A stretch of DNA of 18,585 bases from an uncultured Collinsella sp. (GTDB taxonomy: Bacteria; Actinomycetota; Coriobacteriia; Coriobacteriales; Coriobacteriaceae): the NCBI GenBank assembly GCA_900544065.1, contig UQTR01000035.1:1-18585 (forward strand), given 5' to 3'. Every line of letters starts with the position of its first letter. Within the stretch, counting starts at the first letter, position 1. A model generated the notes under the pieces. That model searched no databases. It had not been told where the DNA came from and saw only the letters and a program-made list of their open reading frames with translations. The position numbers and the translations under genes were made by a program. This document shows, piece after piece, positions 1-8,111 of this stretch.

Positions 1-13
1 GTATAAGAGACAG
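1..13. other. Sequencing-library adapter remnant (Tn5 mosaic end)
   Basis: The first 13 bases, GTATAAGAGACAG, are identical to the 3' end of the 19-bp Tn5/Nextera mosaic end. They sit exactly at the window edge, which is where untrimmed adapter remains in a draft assembly. This is artefact rather than genome sequence, and the reading frame of the gene that follows should be counted from about base 14 onward. Confidence 0.85.
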
Positions 14-14
14 T

Positions 15-512
15 GCCGCAGGCGAGCTCGACGCCATAACCATCAACTTTCCCACGCCGCAGCCCAAGGCCAAGTACGCCAAAAAACGGCTCGTCCATGT
101 CGACCATCTGATGCTCTACCGCCCGCTCTTTTCGGCCGACGCTACCGTCACGCTACGCACCGACAGCAAGCCACTGCGCGACTACGCCCTGGGGCAGTTT
201 GCCGCCGCCGGATACGACACACTTTGGGTAAGTGACGACGTCCGCAGCGACCATCCCGAGCACCCCGAGACCGAGTACGAGTGCCGCACGTGCGAGATGG
301 GTGCCGCCGTCTATGGCATTTGCGCCACACCCGGCGCGCAGCCCAGCGATGAACAGCTCGCGGCGGGCCGCGCGCAGGAGCAAAGCCTTGCCTGCTACCT
401 GCCCGAAAACCTCGATGAGCTCACCTATGTACCTCTGGGCATGGAGGAGGCCGTCGAGAACTTTAGAAACCGCACCCGCAAGGGCAAGAAGCGCTTACCA
501 CAGGAGTCCTAG
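15..512 (+). CDS. trmB: tRNA (guanine-N7)-methyltransferase TrmB, C-terminal part (5' truncated)
   Basis: The open frame runs in from the left edge and stops at TAG 510-512. The first ATG (111) is internal. Read from base 15, the protein carries the TrmB signature INFPTPQPKAKYAKKRL (the family's NFPDPWPKxRHxKRRL block), then LRTDSKPLRDYAL, where most TrmBs have TDn..l..ya, and the late TEYECRTCEMGAAVY block that matches TEYExKFxxxGxxIY. TrmB uses S-adenosylmethionine to methylate G46 in the variable loop of tRNA in the cytoplasm. The N-terminal half with most of the SAM-binding fold lies outside the window. The basic tail ending in KGKKRLPQES is typical for a tRNA-binding protein. No convincing terminator follows; a 123-bp repeat begins 65 bases after the stop. 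Confidence 0.82.
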   Translation, partial: AAGELDAITINFPTPQPKAKYAKKRLVHVDHLMLYRPLFSADATVTLRTDSKPLRDYALGQFAAAGYDTLWVSDDVRSDHPEHPETEYECRTCEMGAAVYGICATPGAQPSDEQLAAGRAQEQSLACYLPENLDELTYVPLGMEEAVENFRNRTRKGKKRLPQES

Positions 513-577
513 GGGCTTCTGATGGTCGCGGCATCGGCAGACAAGCGCAAATAAGCGCCAGCGAACGACCCTCAGAC

Positions 578-700
578 CTAAGTGAGTAGACTTTTTAGCA
601 ATAGCCAAGCACAACCCGCATAGCGAAAACTAAAACCGCAGGTAGAGCCCTTGCGCAAAAGCCATGTGCTCGCGATATCGCAAAAAGTCTACTCACTTAG
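578..700 (+). repeat. 123-bp inverted-ended repeat element, copy E1
   Basis: The left arm CTAAGTGAGTAGACTTTTT (578-596) is the exact reverse complement of 682-700, giving a perfect 19-bp terminal inverted repeat around an 85-base interior. The element aligns without gaps to E2 (13635-13757) and E3 (15052-15174), all exactly 123 bp. It shares the internal core AAAACCGCAGGTAGA (632-646) with E3 and its CGCAGGTA part with E2. It fills most of the 309-base gap between trmB and the helicase. No ORF of its own is convincing. No clear target-site duplication is seen outside the CTAAG/CTTAG ends. It could be a MITE-like element, a recombination site or a structured RNA. Confidence 0.85.
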
Positions 701-821
701 CTGGCGACTGCACCAAACGGCTGGGCAGAACGCCCATTTCCTGCATTTTCTCGCGCGCTGGCACCCCGTGCCGCCGCTACGCCATAATGGATGGCGGACA
801 ATCACGAGAGAAAGCAACCAC

Positions 822-3503
822 ATGGCACAGACCACGACAGATACCGCCGCCAGCACCGTCTCCGGCGCCGGGGCCGCCAGCTCATTCTCGGGCGGCACGG
901 GAACCGAGGCAGAGTTCGGTTCGCTCGGCGCGCTCTCTCCCACTTGGTGGGAGCCCGAGGACGGCAGCGAGCCCGAACCATGGCTCACGCCCGATCAAGC
1001 CTTCGAACGCTTCTTTGAATGGACGAGCGACCGTGGCATTGAACTGTGGGATCACCAAGAAGAGGCCCTCATGGACCTGGCCGCCGGTGACCATGTCATT
1101 TTGGGAACACCGACCGGATCGGGCAAGTCGCTTGTCGCGCTGGGCATGCTCTTTATGGGCATGGCGCAGGGCAAGCGCTGCTACTACACGGCCCCCATCA
1201 AGGCCCTGGTCAGCGAAAAGTTCTTCGATCTGGTACAGGTGCTCGGCCGCGATAACGTCGGTATGATCACCGGCGACACGCATATCAACACCAAGGCACC
1301 CGTCATCTGCTGCACAGCAGAGATCCTTGCCAACGACGCACTGCGCGAGGGCGAAGACGCCGACGTGGGCTGCGTGGCCATGGACGAGTTCCACTACTTT
1401 GCCGACCCCGACCGCGGCTGGGCCTGGCAGGTGCCGCTGCTCACCCTGCCTCACACGCAGTTTATGCTCATGAGCGCCACGCTCGGCGATGTCACTGCCA
1501 TCGCCGCCTCGCTTGAAGATCACACCGGCGCTACCTGCGACTTGGTCGTCGATGCCCCACGCCCTGTGCCGCTGAGCTACGACTATGTGACGACCTCCCT
1601 CGAGGGCACGGTCGAGCTCGCGATGCGCCGCGGCGAGGCCCCGCTCTATATCGTGCACTTTAGCCAGGATGCCGCACTTGCGACGGCACAGTCGCTCGCC
1701 AATTTTGGCATCGCCAGCAAGGAGCAGCGCGAGGCCATTAAGGAAGCCGCCAAAGGCACGAGCTTCTCAACGGCCTTTGGTAAGATTCTCAAGCGCCTTC
1801 TTGGATGCGGCGTCGGCGTGCACCATGCCGGCATGCTGCCGCGCTACCGCCTGCTGGTCGAGCGCTTGGCGCAGCAGGGCCTGCTACCCGTCATCTGCGG
1901 CACCGATACGCTCGGCGTCGGCATCAACGTGCCCATCCACACCGTGGTGCTCACCGCGCTCACCAAGTTCGACGGCTACAAGATGCGTCGCCTGCGCGCC
2001 CGCGAGTTCCACCAGATTGCCGGTCGCGCCGGCCGCTCGGGCTTCGATACCGAGGGCATGGTCATCGCCGAGGCACCCGAGCACGAGATCGAGAATGCCA
2101 AGCTTATGGCCAAGGCGGGCGACGATCCCAAAAAACTCCGCAAGATTAAAAAGAAGAAGGCCCCCGAGGGCTTTGTCACCTGGAACAAGCAGACCTTTGA
2201 GCGCTTGATCGAGACGCAGCCCGAAACGCTCAAGCCGCGCCTGCGCATCACACACTCCATGGTGATTAGCGTGGTCGAGCAGGGCGGTGACGCTCGCGCC
2301 CGCGTGCACGACCTCATCGAGACAAGCCTGCAGACCCCCGAAGAAAAGGCCAAGCTCGAGGTTCGCGCCGACGAGATCTTCGCCACGCTCATCGACTCCG
2401 GCGTCGTCGTGCGCACCGAGGTGCCGCCCGCACCCGACGCTCCGGCTGACGCCGCGCCGGACATCGACTACGCGCTGACGGTCGACCTGCCCGAGGACTT
2501 TGCGCTCGACCAGCCACTCTCGCCGTTTTTGCTTGCCGCGCTGGAGCTGCTCGACCCCGAGAGTGAGACCTATACCATGGACCTCATCTCGATGGTCGAG
2601 GCTACGCTCGAGGACCCCAAGCAGGTATTGCGCGCACAGGAGCGCGCCGCGCGCGACCGCGCGATGGCCGAAATGAAGGCTGACGGCGTCGAATATGAGG
2701 AACGCCTGGAGCGCATCCAGGATGTCACCTACGAAAAGCCGCTCGAGGACTTGCTCGACGCCGCCTTTGACAAGTACTGCCAGGAAGTACCCTGGGCCAA
2801 CGACTACCGGCTCTCTCCCAAGAGCGTCCTGCGCGATATGCTGGAAAGCGCGAGCGATTTTAAGGGCTATATCCAAAAGCTCGGCATCGCCCGCTCCGAG
2901 GGCATTTTGCTGCGCTACCTGGCAGAGGCTTACCGTTCTCTCGACCGCACCGTGCCCATCGAGAAGCGCGACGAGCGCCTGCGCGACATTGTCTCGTGGC
3001 TGGGCTTTGTAGTGCGCTCGGTCGACTCGAGCCTGGTGGACGAGTGGGAGAACGCCGGCAATCCGGCAGCCCTCGATGCTGCGCCGCCGCAGGGCATCGA
3101 CGAGGTCGTGGCGGACCGTCGCGGCTGCACGCTGTTGGTGCGCAATGCGCTCTTCCGCCGCGTGACCCTTGCCGCTCGCGAGCGCGTTCGCGACCTGGGC
3201 GAGCTCGACGACGACTGGGGCATGAGCGAGATCCGCTGGCAAAAGGCGCTCGATGCCTATCACGAGCAACACGAGGAGATCCTCACCGACGGAGATGCCC
3301 GCAGCGCCGCGATGTTTTCCATCGACGAGTCCGATGAGAAGACCGCGCACGTATGGCACGTGCACCAGATCTTTGCCGACGAGGACGGCGACCACGACTT
3401 TGGCATTATGGGCGATGTCGACCTGGATGCCACGCAAGACGGCGGCGAGGTCATCTTCAAGAACTACCGCGTCGGCTTTATCGAGGACCTGCTCGAGGAC
3501 TAG
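822..3503 (+). CDS. Ski2-like superfamily 2 DExH helicase (DUF3516-type)
   Basis: This is an 893-residue RNA/DNA helicase-like protein. Motif I GTPTGSGKS (residues 95-103), motif II DEFH (188-191), motif III SAT (218-220), motif V GTDTLGVGIN (from 360) and motif VI QIAGRAGRSG (398-407) are all intact, so ATP binding and hydrolysis are expected. The roughly 480-residue C-terminal part begins with a WNKQTFERLIETQPETLKPR block and resembles the DUF3516 region of actinobacterial Ski2/Mtr4-like helicases. It is rich in Asp and Glu. A role in RNA processing or repair is the family expectation only. I chose ATG 822, preceded by GAGAGAAAG at a 7-base spacer. The frame stays open back to a TTG at 651, but that start lies inside repeat E1 and its first 57 residues look non-coding. 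The first ~45 residues are a low-complexity Ala/Ser/Thr/Gly tail. Confidence 0.9.
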   Translation: MAQTTTDTAASTVSGAGAASSFSGGTGTEAEFGSLGALSPTWWEPEDGSEPEPWLTPDQAFERFFEWTSDRGIELWDHQEEALMDLAAGDHVILGTPTGSGKSLVALGMLFMGMAQGKRCYYTAPIKALVSEKFFDLVQVLGRDNVGMITGDTHINTKAPVICCTAEILANDALREGEDADVGCVAMDEFHYFADPDRGWAWQVPLLTLPHTQFMLMSATLGDVTAIAASLEDHTGATCDLVVDAPRPVPLSYDYVTTSLEGTVELAMRRGEAPLYIVHFSQDAALATAQSLANFGIASKEQREAIKEAAKGTSFSTAFGKILKRLLGCGVGVHHAGMLPRYRLLVERLAQQGLLPVICGTDTLGVGINVPIHTVVLTALTKFDGYKMRRLRAREFHQIAGRAGRSGFDTEGMVIAEAPEHEIENAKLMAKAGDDPKKLRKIKKKKAPEGFVTWNKQTFERLIETQPETLKPRLRITHSMVISVVEQGGDARARVHDLIETSLQTPEEKAKLEVRADEIFATLIDSGVVVRTEVPPAPDAPADAAPDIDYALTVDLPEDFALDQPLSPFLLAALELLDPESETYTMDLISMVEATLEDPKQVLRAQERAARDRAMAEMKADGVEYEERLERIQDVTYEKPLEDLLDAAFDKYCQEVPWANDYRLSPKSVLRDMLESASDFKGYIQKLGIARSEGILLRYLAEAYRSLDRTVPIEKRDERLRDIVSWLGFVVRSVDSSLVDEWENAGNPAALDAAPPQGIDEVVADRRGCTLLVRNALFRRVTLAARERVRDLGELDDDWGMSEIRWQKALDAYHEQHEEILTDGDARSAAMFSIDESDEKTAHVWHVHQIFADEDGDHDFGIMGDVDLDATQDGGEVIFKNYRVGFIEDLLED

Positions 3504-3526
3504 CCGGGCACAATGGAACGAAACGA

Positions 3527-3566
3527 AGCGGGGCCGCTGGCAACATCGCCAGCGGCCCCGCTTTTT
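3527..3566 (+). terminator. Rho-independent terminator of the helicase gene
   Basis: Perfect 14-bp GC-rich stem: AGCGGGGCCGCTGG (3527-3540) pairs with 3549-3562 around an 8-base loop, followed by TTTTT. It lies 24 bases past the helicase stop and separates it from the convergent DUF2130 gene. Confidence 0.93.
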
Positions 3567-3583
3567 GCGCGATACGCTATCCC

Positions 3584-5341
3584 CTACTCGGCATCCTCGA
3601 CCTCATACGAATCCGCCTCGGCGGGCTCATCGTTTGTCTCTGTCGCGGCCCCGCGCGCCTCGTCAAACGCTGCTTTCATGGTCTTGTTGCCCCACGTGAG
3701 CTTGCGAATGGTAAGATCGTCGGCTTTCTTGTTGGCAAGGCGCAGATTGTTCTCGGAGGACAGCAACGCCTCCTTAGTTTTCTGCAGATGGCTAATCGTC
3801 TTGTCGATCTCATCGATTGCCGTTTGGAACTTGCGGCTCGCGATCTCGTAGTTGCGGCCGAAATCGTTCTTGAACTTCTCCATCTTGGCTTCGAAGTTCG
3901 TGACATCGATATTCTGCTGCTTGTACTCCGCCAGCTCCTGCTTATAGCGAAGCGAACCCATGGCGGCATTGCGTAGCAGCGTAATGATGGGAATGAAGAA
4001 CTGCGGGCGGATCACATACATCTTCTCGTAGCGATAGCTCACGTCCACGATTCCCGCGTTGTAAAGCTCGCTCTCGGGCTCGAGCAGCGTGCAGAGCACC
4101 GCGTACTCACAGCCTTTCTGGCGACGATCGTGATCGAGTTTCTTAAAGAAGTCCTCGTTTTTATGCTTGGTCGCGGTCTCGTCGTTCTCGTTTTTCATCT
4201 CGAACATAATCGAAATGACCTCGTTGCCGCTCGCGTCGCGCTCACGGAAAATGAAGTCTCCCTTGGTGCCCTCGGATGCATCGTTATCTTTCTCGAAGTA
4301 CGCATTGGGAAACGCCGTCATGCGCAGACGGTTAAACTCGGTCTCGCAGTGCTGCTCGAGCGACTCGCCCACCATCTTGGTGGACAGGCGAACCTTCATG
4401 TCCTTAAGGCGCTCAATCTCTTCATCCTTGTAGCGAATCAGGTCATCGCTCGCGCGCTTGGCCTGCGCAAGCTCGAGCTCGTGTGCCGCCTTGGCTTGCT
4501 CCTCGCGAGAATCGCGCACCGCCAGCTCGCTCGTCAGTTTGGCACGTGCCTCATCGCGTTCTCGCTCCGCCGCGGCGACCGCCTCTGACAGGTTCATTTT
4601 TGCCATCAGTTCCTGCTCGCGCAGCTGGGCACGCAGGCCCTCGGCCTCTTGCTCGGACTGAGCCTTTGCGGCGGAAAACTTCTCTTGCACCTTCGCGCGA
4701 TAGTCAGTAAGCGCGCGCTCGGCCTCGCTGCGAGCGGCATCGAGCTCACGCTGCGACTCTGCCGCGGCAGCGGCAAGCGCCATCTCCTGGGCCTTGTCCG
4801 CCGCGGCGATCCTGGCCTGCAGCTCGGCAATCTGAGCGTCGCGCGCGGACAGGTCGTTTTGAGCAGCATTGCGTGCCGCCGCCTCGGCAAGCCTGGCTTC
4901 ATCATCTTTGCGCTCCAACTGCGCACGTAAATTGTCGATCTCGCGCTGAAGCTCGGCATTCTCCTTTTGAGCATCGGAACGGGCCTCAACCGCCGCGCGC
5001 TGACTTGCACTCTCGCGCTCTGCGGCAGCGCCTTCGAGCTTGGCGCGCAGCTCGGCAAGCTCAGCGTCGCGCTTGGCAACCTCTTGTGCCAGCTGCTGAG
5101 CTGCAGCGTTCTTCTGCTCGACAAGCTGAGCGTCGCGCTGAGACTCTGCCTTTTGCAAAGCAGCCGTCGAGCGCGAGCGCTCAAGCTCCAGTGCCTGCTC
5201 GCCCTCGCGCTGGACCGCCTTCACGCGCTCATCCAGGTCGCGCGAGAACTCGGCATCGCGCACCTGCTTGACGATATCCGCATAACCGGACGCATCGACC
5301 TTAAAAACTTCGCCGCAATGCGGGCACTTGATCTCGTTCAT
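3584..5341 (-). CDS. DUF2130 coiled-coil protein with a nuclease-like core
   Basis: This is a 585-residue protein. It opens with MNEIKCPHCGEVFKVD, a single CxxC zinc-ribbon half. Residues ~20-320 are a very long Ala/Glu/Arg/Lys-rich stretch with heptad character, clearly coiled coil. Residues ~325-480 form the DUF2130 block: MVGESLEQHCETEFNRLR, then GDFIF and, about 15 residues later, IMFEMKNE. The Asp plus ExK spacing is what PD-(D/E)XK nuclease folds show, so a nuclease-like fold is plausible though activity is unproven. DUF2130 proteins are broadly compared with RmuC-like coiled-coil nuclease proteins. The acidic C-terminus ends EPAEADSYEVEDAE. The start ATG at 5341 has GAGGAG 5-6 bases upstream. 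It is preceded by the terminator of the chbG-like gene, so it is probably transcribed alone. Confidence 0.85.
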   Translation of the reverse strand: MNEIKCPHCGEVFKVDASGYADIVKQVRDAEFSRDLDERVKAVQREGEQALELERSRSTAALQKAESQRDAQLVEQKNAAAQQLAQEVAKRDAELAELRAKLEGAAAERESASQRAAVEARSDAQKENAELQREIDNLRAQLERKDDEARLAEAAARNAAQNDLSARDAQIAELQARIAAADKAQEMALAAAAAESQRELDAARSEAERALTDYRAKVQEKFSAAKAQSEQEAEGLRAQLREQELMAKMNLSEAVAAAERERDEARAKLTSELAVRDSREEQAKAAHELELAQAKRASDDLIRYKDEEIERLKDMKVRLSTKMVGESLEQHCETEFNRLRMTAFPNAYFEKDNDASEGTKGDFIFRERDASGNEVISIMFEMKNENDETATKHKNEDFFKKLDHDRRQKGCEYAVLCTLLEPESELYNAGIVDVSYRYEKMYVIRPQFFIPIITLLRNAAMGSLRYKQELAEYKQQNIDVTNFEAKMEKFKNDFGRNYEIASRKFQTAIDEIDKTISHLQKTKEALLSSENNLRLANKKADDLTIRKLTWGNKTMKAAFDEARGAATETNDEPAEADSYEVEDAE

Positions 5342-5399
5342 GGCAGCTCCTCGATGGACGCAAATTTCAACCGCCTACACTCTACCGCGCCGCACGGAC

Positions 5400-5432
5400 A
5401 AAAAAGACGCCGCCGCCATAATGGCAACGGCG
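5400..5432 (-). terminator. Rho-independent terminator after the deacetylase gene
   Basis: Read on the - strand, CGCCGTTGCC pairs with GGCGGCGGCG (two G-U pairs) around the loop ATTAT, followed by TC and six T. It ends the antiterminator-PTS-deacetylase operon. A second dyad just before it (CACCACAAAGG, 5440-5450, with 5460-5470) has no T tract. Confidence 0.75.
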
Positions 5433-5480
5433 CCAGAACCACCACAAAGGCGACTGCCCCCTTTGTGGTGACTTGGGTCC

Positions 5481-6245
5481 TTACAGGTCGCGGTAGTCGA
5501 TCAGGCGAAGATCAGGTTGAGACTCAAGCCAAGTGCGAAGCTCGGGGTCAATCAGCGCATCGACTTCCTTGGTGCGGTCGGTCGTGAGCGAGCTGTTCTC
5601 CAGGATAAAACGATCGAGATAGCCCGGATGGCACACAAAGACGACCGTCTCGCCGTCCACCATCTCGCGAACCGTCTGCATGATTGCCTCTTTGGGCTCG
5701 TAGCCCGGCTCCATCGAGCGCATCACCATGCGCAGATCAGTATCTCCGCAATGCACCACAGCCGCGGGGTCGAAGCTCGCCTTTTGCTCCTTAAGGCCCA
5801 GCTCCTGAGCAACCGCCGAGATCGCTCGGTTAAGGTTTTTGCTCATGACGGCATGGGCCTCAAAGTAATCGGGCTCGCGGCCCACGATCTCGACAAAGCG
5901 GTCATGCTGCGCGCGGATCTCGATGCAGGCCTCGTCGAAGTCTATCAACTCCTCGCCGCGCTTAAAATGATCGCGGAAGGTACGGCTGCTATGGAACTCG
6001 CCGTTCTCGTTGAGCATGCTCGGAATGAGCGCCGGGTCGGCACACGGCTTGCCCAGGCACACGTTGGTGTGCTGACCCACCGCAATGCCGACATCCGCCA
6101 CGAGCGACCAGCCACGCTCGGCCTCGGGCATATTGGGCATAAGTCCCGCCGAGCGCACCAGGCCCTCATTGATACTGCGGGCAATCCCCAGGTTAACGGC
6201 ATACGAATAACCGATATCGTCGGCACGAATGAGCAATTGCTTCAT
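5481..6245 (-). CDS. ChbG/YdjC (HpnK)-family carbohydrate deacetylase
   Basis: This 254-residue protein belongs to the YdjC fold that removes N-acetyl groups from small sugars; ChbG deacetylates chitobiose and its 6-phosphate. The N-terminal RADDIGYS has the catalytic/metal Asp pair (D9-D10). H59 in GQHTNV and H131 in FEAHAVMS are the likely remaining metal ligands. Late blocks MQTVREMVDG and CHPGYLDR also fit the family. The family's usual DSHxHxH block is reduced to EAHAVMS. I chose the ATG at 6245 because GGGGGT lies five bases upstream; the ATG four codons earlier (6257) has no ribosome site. The gene is last in the operon behind the PTS permease, with a hairpin in the 77-base gap. The likely role is deacetylating the sugar phosphate that the PTS delivers; the exact substrate is not visible. 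Confidence 0.85.
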   Translation of the reverse strand: MKQLLIRADDIGYSYAVNLGIARSINEGLVRSAGLMPNMPEAERGWSLVADVGIAVGQHTNVCLGKPCADPALIPSMLNENGEFHSSRTFRDHFKRGEELIDFDEACIEIRAQHDRFVEIVGREPDYFEAHAVMSKNLNRAISAVAQELGLKEQKASFDPAAVVHCGDTDLRMVMRSMEPGYEPKEAIMQTVREMVDGETVVFVCHPGYLDRFILENSSLTTDRTKEVDALIDPELRTWLESQPDLRLIDYRDL

Positions 6246-6266
6246 ATTGACCCCCATCTACGGAAA

Positions 6267-6295
6267 GGGACACTTGAAGCGCAGCCAAGTGCCCC
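6267..6295 (-). other. Intercistronic hairpin between PTS and deacetylase genes
   Basis: On the - strand GGGGCACTTG pairs with CAAGTGTCCC (one C-A mismatch) around a 9-base loop, and TTTCC follows. It could stabilise the upstream mRNA segment or act as a weak terminator that lowers deacetylase expression. Its T tract is too short to call a firm terminator. Confidence 0.5.
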
Positions 6296-6322
6296 AGATA
6301 ATTGTCCTACCGAACGGATGCT

Positions 6323-7771
6323 TTAGGCTTTGGCGGCAGCAGCGTCTTCGTCGAGCTGCTCCTTGGTAAAGCCAAAGAAGTAGGCGATGGCAGCGGCGGC
6401 AACAAATGCAGTGCCCGATGCAACGCAGCCCCATACGAGATTAGCAGTTCCGCCTGCAACATAACCTGTAATACCTAGGATATTAGTTGCGCCCAAAACA
6501 TACGTGGTCACATTAGTGAGAGCCGCGATCAGGCCGCCGATAGCGCCGCCCGCGACCATGGCACCCAGGCAGCGAGTATACTTAAAGCCGCAGCCATACA
6601 GCGCGGGCTCCGTCACGCCACCGACAATGCCGGAGAGCGAGAAACCAAGCATAGCGCCCTTTTCGTCGACCTCCTTAAGGCGCAGGAAGGCACCGAAGGC
6701 CATGCCCCACGTGGCGAACTGAGCGATAGCACCCGCGACCATAACGCAGGAGTCAGACCCTGAGGTGAGCACCTGCACAATGCCGAGGGCAATCAGAACC
6801 TGGTGCATACCGGTCATAACCAGGAACTCCCAAAGCGCGGCAATGGCGACGAGGGAGAGGATCGTGACGATGCCGCCAGCGTTTCCGAGGCCGAACATAA
6901 AGTTGCCGACCAGGTCGCCCAGAATGGAACCAATCGGAGCTAGGGCGCACAGGGAAACGGGGGTCATCACAGCCATGGTGCACACGGGCACAAACACCGT
7001 GGAGAGCATGTCGGGGATGATCTTCTTCATGAACTTCTCGACGACCATCAGCACCGGCATAGACAGCAGCATGGGGAGCACGGTCGCAGAATAGTTGTTC
7101 AGCTGAGCCGGGAGCACGCCGTAAACCATCGTGGTCGTAGCACCAGAATCCGCAGCGGCGTTGACCAACGTCATGAACTCGGGGGCAATGAGCACGCCGC
7201 CGAGCATCATGCCGAGCGGCTGGCTGCAGCCGAGCTGCTTTGCGGCAGCCCAACCCAGATAGACAGGGAGGAAATAATAGCCGGCGTTGTAAATCCAGTT
7301 GTAGAAGAAGTTGTAGATGTCAGAATCTGCAGACCAGATACCGAGCATGCCGTCGCCGCAAAGTACGGCAAGTGTGCGGAACATGGCGGCGCCCATGATA
7401 ATGGGGATCGTCATGCACATTGTCTTGGACAGGTAGTTAAGGGCCTTCTTGCCCGCAGTCTTGACCGTCAGTGGCTCCTTGATGCCGTCATCGAGGTTCT
7501 CGTCAATGGAGCCTTCGCCCTTGACGCCCAGCGCAATGGCGGCGTCATAGACCTTCGGCACGTTCTGGCCAATGATGACCTGATACTGGCCGCCAGACCA
7601 CTGTGCGCCCAGCACACCCTTGATCTTCTTAACTTCATTATCATTGGGAATGGACTGATCTTTGAGGTTCAGACGCAAGCGGGTCATGCAGTGCGTCGCG
7701 TTCGTCACATTGGAGGCGCCGCCGACGGCAGCGAGCACGTCCTCGGCAATCTTCTTGTTATCGACAGCCAT
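6323..7771 (-). CDS. PTS system beta-glucoside-family EIIBC permease
   Basis: This is a 482-residue membrane protein that imports and phosphorylates a sugar using the phosphoenolpyruvate phosphotransferase chain. The EIIB domain (1-85) has the phospho-accepting Cys28 in ATHCMTRLRL and the typical GGQYQVIIG block. The EIIC domain (~105-470) has about ten hydrophobic segments and the substrate-site motif GGVTEPALYG (384-393). This is the glucose/beta-glucoside (Bgl) family layout seen in BglF, TreB, ScrA and MurP. The EIIA domain is absent: the chain ends soon after the last membrane segment in an Ala-rich tail, so EIIA must come from another gene. I chose ATG 7771, with AAGGGA six bases upstream, over an earlier in-frame TTG (7792). 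A RAT-like element and terminator precede it, implying antiterminator control. The substrate is not determinable; the deacetylase neighbour suggests an acetylated sugar. Confidence 0.88.
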   Translation of the reverse strand: MAVDNKKIAEDVLAAVGGASNVTNATHCMTRLRLNLKDQSIPNDNEVKKIKGVLGAQWSGGQYQVIIGQNVPKVYDAAIALGVKGEGSIDENLDDGIKEPLTVKTAGKKALNYLSKTMCMTIPIIMGAAMFRTLAVLCGDGMLGIWSADSDIYNFFYNWIYNAGYYFLPVYLGWAAAKQLGCSQPLGMMLGGVLIAPEFMTLVNAAADSGATTTMVYGVLPAQLNNYSATVLPMLLSMPVLMVVEKFMKKIIPDMLSTVFVPVCTMAVMTPVSLCALAPIGSILGDLVGNFMFGLGNAGGIVTILSLVAIAALWEFLVMTGMHQVLIALGIVQVLTSGSDSCVMVAGAIAQFATWGMAFGAFLRLKEVDEKGAMLGFSLSGIVGGVTEPALYGCGFKYTRCLGAMVAGGAIGGLIAALTNVTTYVLGATNILGITGYVAGGTANLVWGCVASGTAFVAAAAIAYFFGFTKEQLDEDAAAAKA

Positions 7772-7909
7772 GTCGAATCCCTTCTCTTCCAACTAAAGGC
7801 CGTGGGACTTCACGGCACCAAGACGCACGATTCCGCTCGCGCCTGCGCAGCGCGCGATACCAGTTGGCAAGAGATTGATTTGCATGTGATTCCCGGGTGG
7901 ATCGACATG

Positions 7910-7981
7910 AAAAAAGCCCCGCGCACAACCGACAGAGACCCAATTATGGTCTCGGCAGAATCGGTAGTGCCTCTCGGAGCT
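7910..7981 (-). terminator. Attenuator-type terminator in the PTS leader
   Basis: On the - strand AGCTCCG (7975-7981) can pair with CGGGGCT (7915-7921), directly followed by six T (7910-7915). The enclosed segment forms its own smaller stem, GAGACC with GGTCTC. The left arm lies inside the RAT-like element, so the two structures exclude each other, as in Bgl-type antitermination. The closing stem is only seven base pairs with one G-U, so the exact fold is uncertain. Confidence 0.5.
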
Positions 7982-7999
7982 GCGCCGTGAGTAACACCC
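7963..7999 (-). promoter_or_regulatory. RAT-like ribonucleic antiterminator site
   Basis: The - strand reads GGGTGTTACTC, 13 loop bases, then GAGAGGCACTACC. This follows the BglG/LicT RAT pattern GGxTTGTTACTG...AGGCAxxACC, with outer GG/CC pairs, an asymmetric internal loop and a CTC/GAG inner stem. It sits between the antiterminator gene and the PTS gene and overlaps the left arm of the terminator. A competing hairpin CGCCGTG/CACGGCG (7984-8010) also covers its 5' half. The 340-base gap holding it (7772-8111) contains no credible gene. Confidence 0.6.
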
Positions 8000-8111
8000 A
8001 ACACACGGCGAGTATATGCGGCAGATGCGTTCGTTGCGGCTCAGATTACCGACGAACGGTAGCAAACGACCCGCGAACGGTCGCCATGACGGAAAGGAAA
8101 TACCAGAGAGC

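Noticed and set aside
578..700. E1 as an ordinary rho-independent terminator of trmB
   Set aside because: The arms are 85 bases apart, and the element is a copied 123-bp unit found at other loci.
651..821. N-terminal extension of the helicase from TTG 651
   Set aside because: It starts inside repeat E1 and encodes no helicase-like sequence; ATG 822 has a better ribosome site.
1884..3437. 517-codon open frame antisense to the helicase
   Set aside because: A GC-rich shadow of a clearly coding gene; no domain or ribosome site.
3353..3976. 207-codon + strand frame across the helicase end and terminator
   Set aside because: It crosses a strong terminator and overlaps two well-supported genes in other frames.
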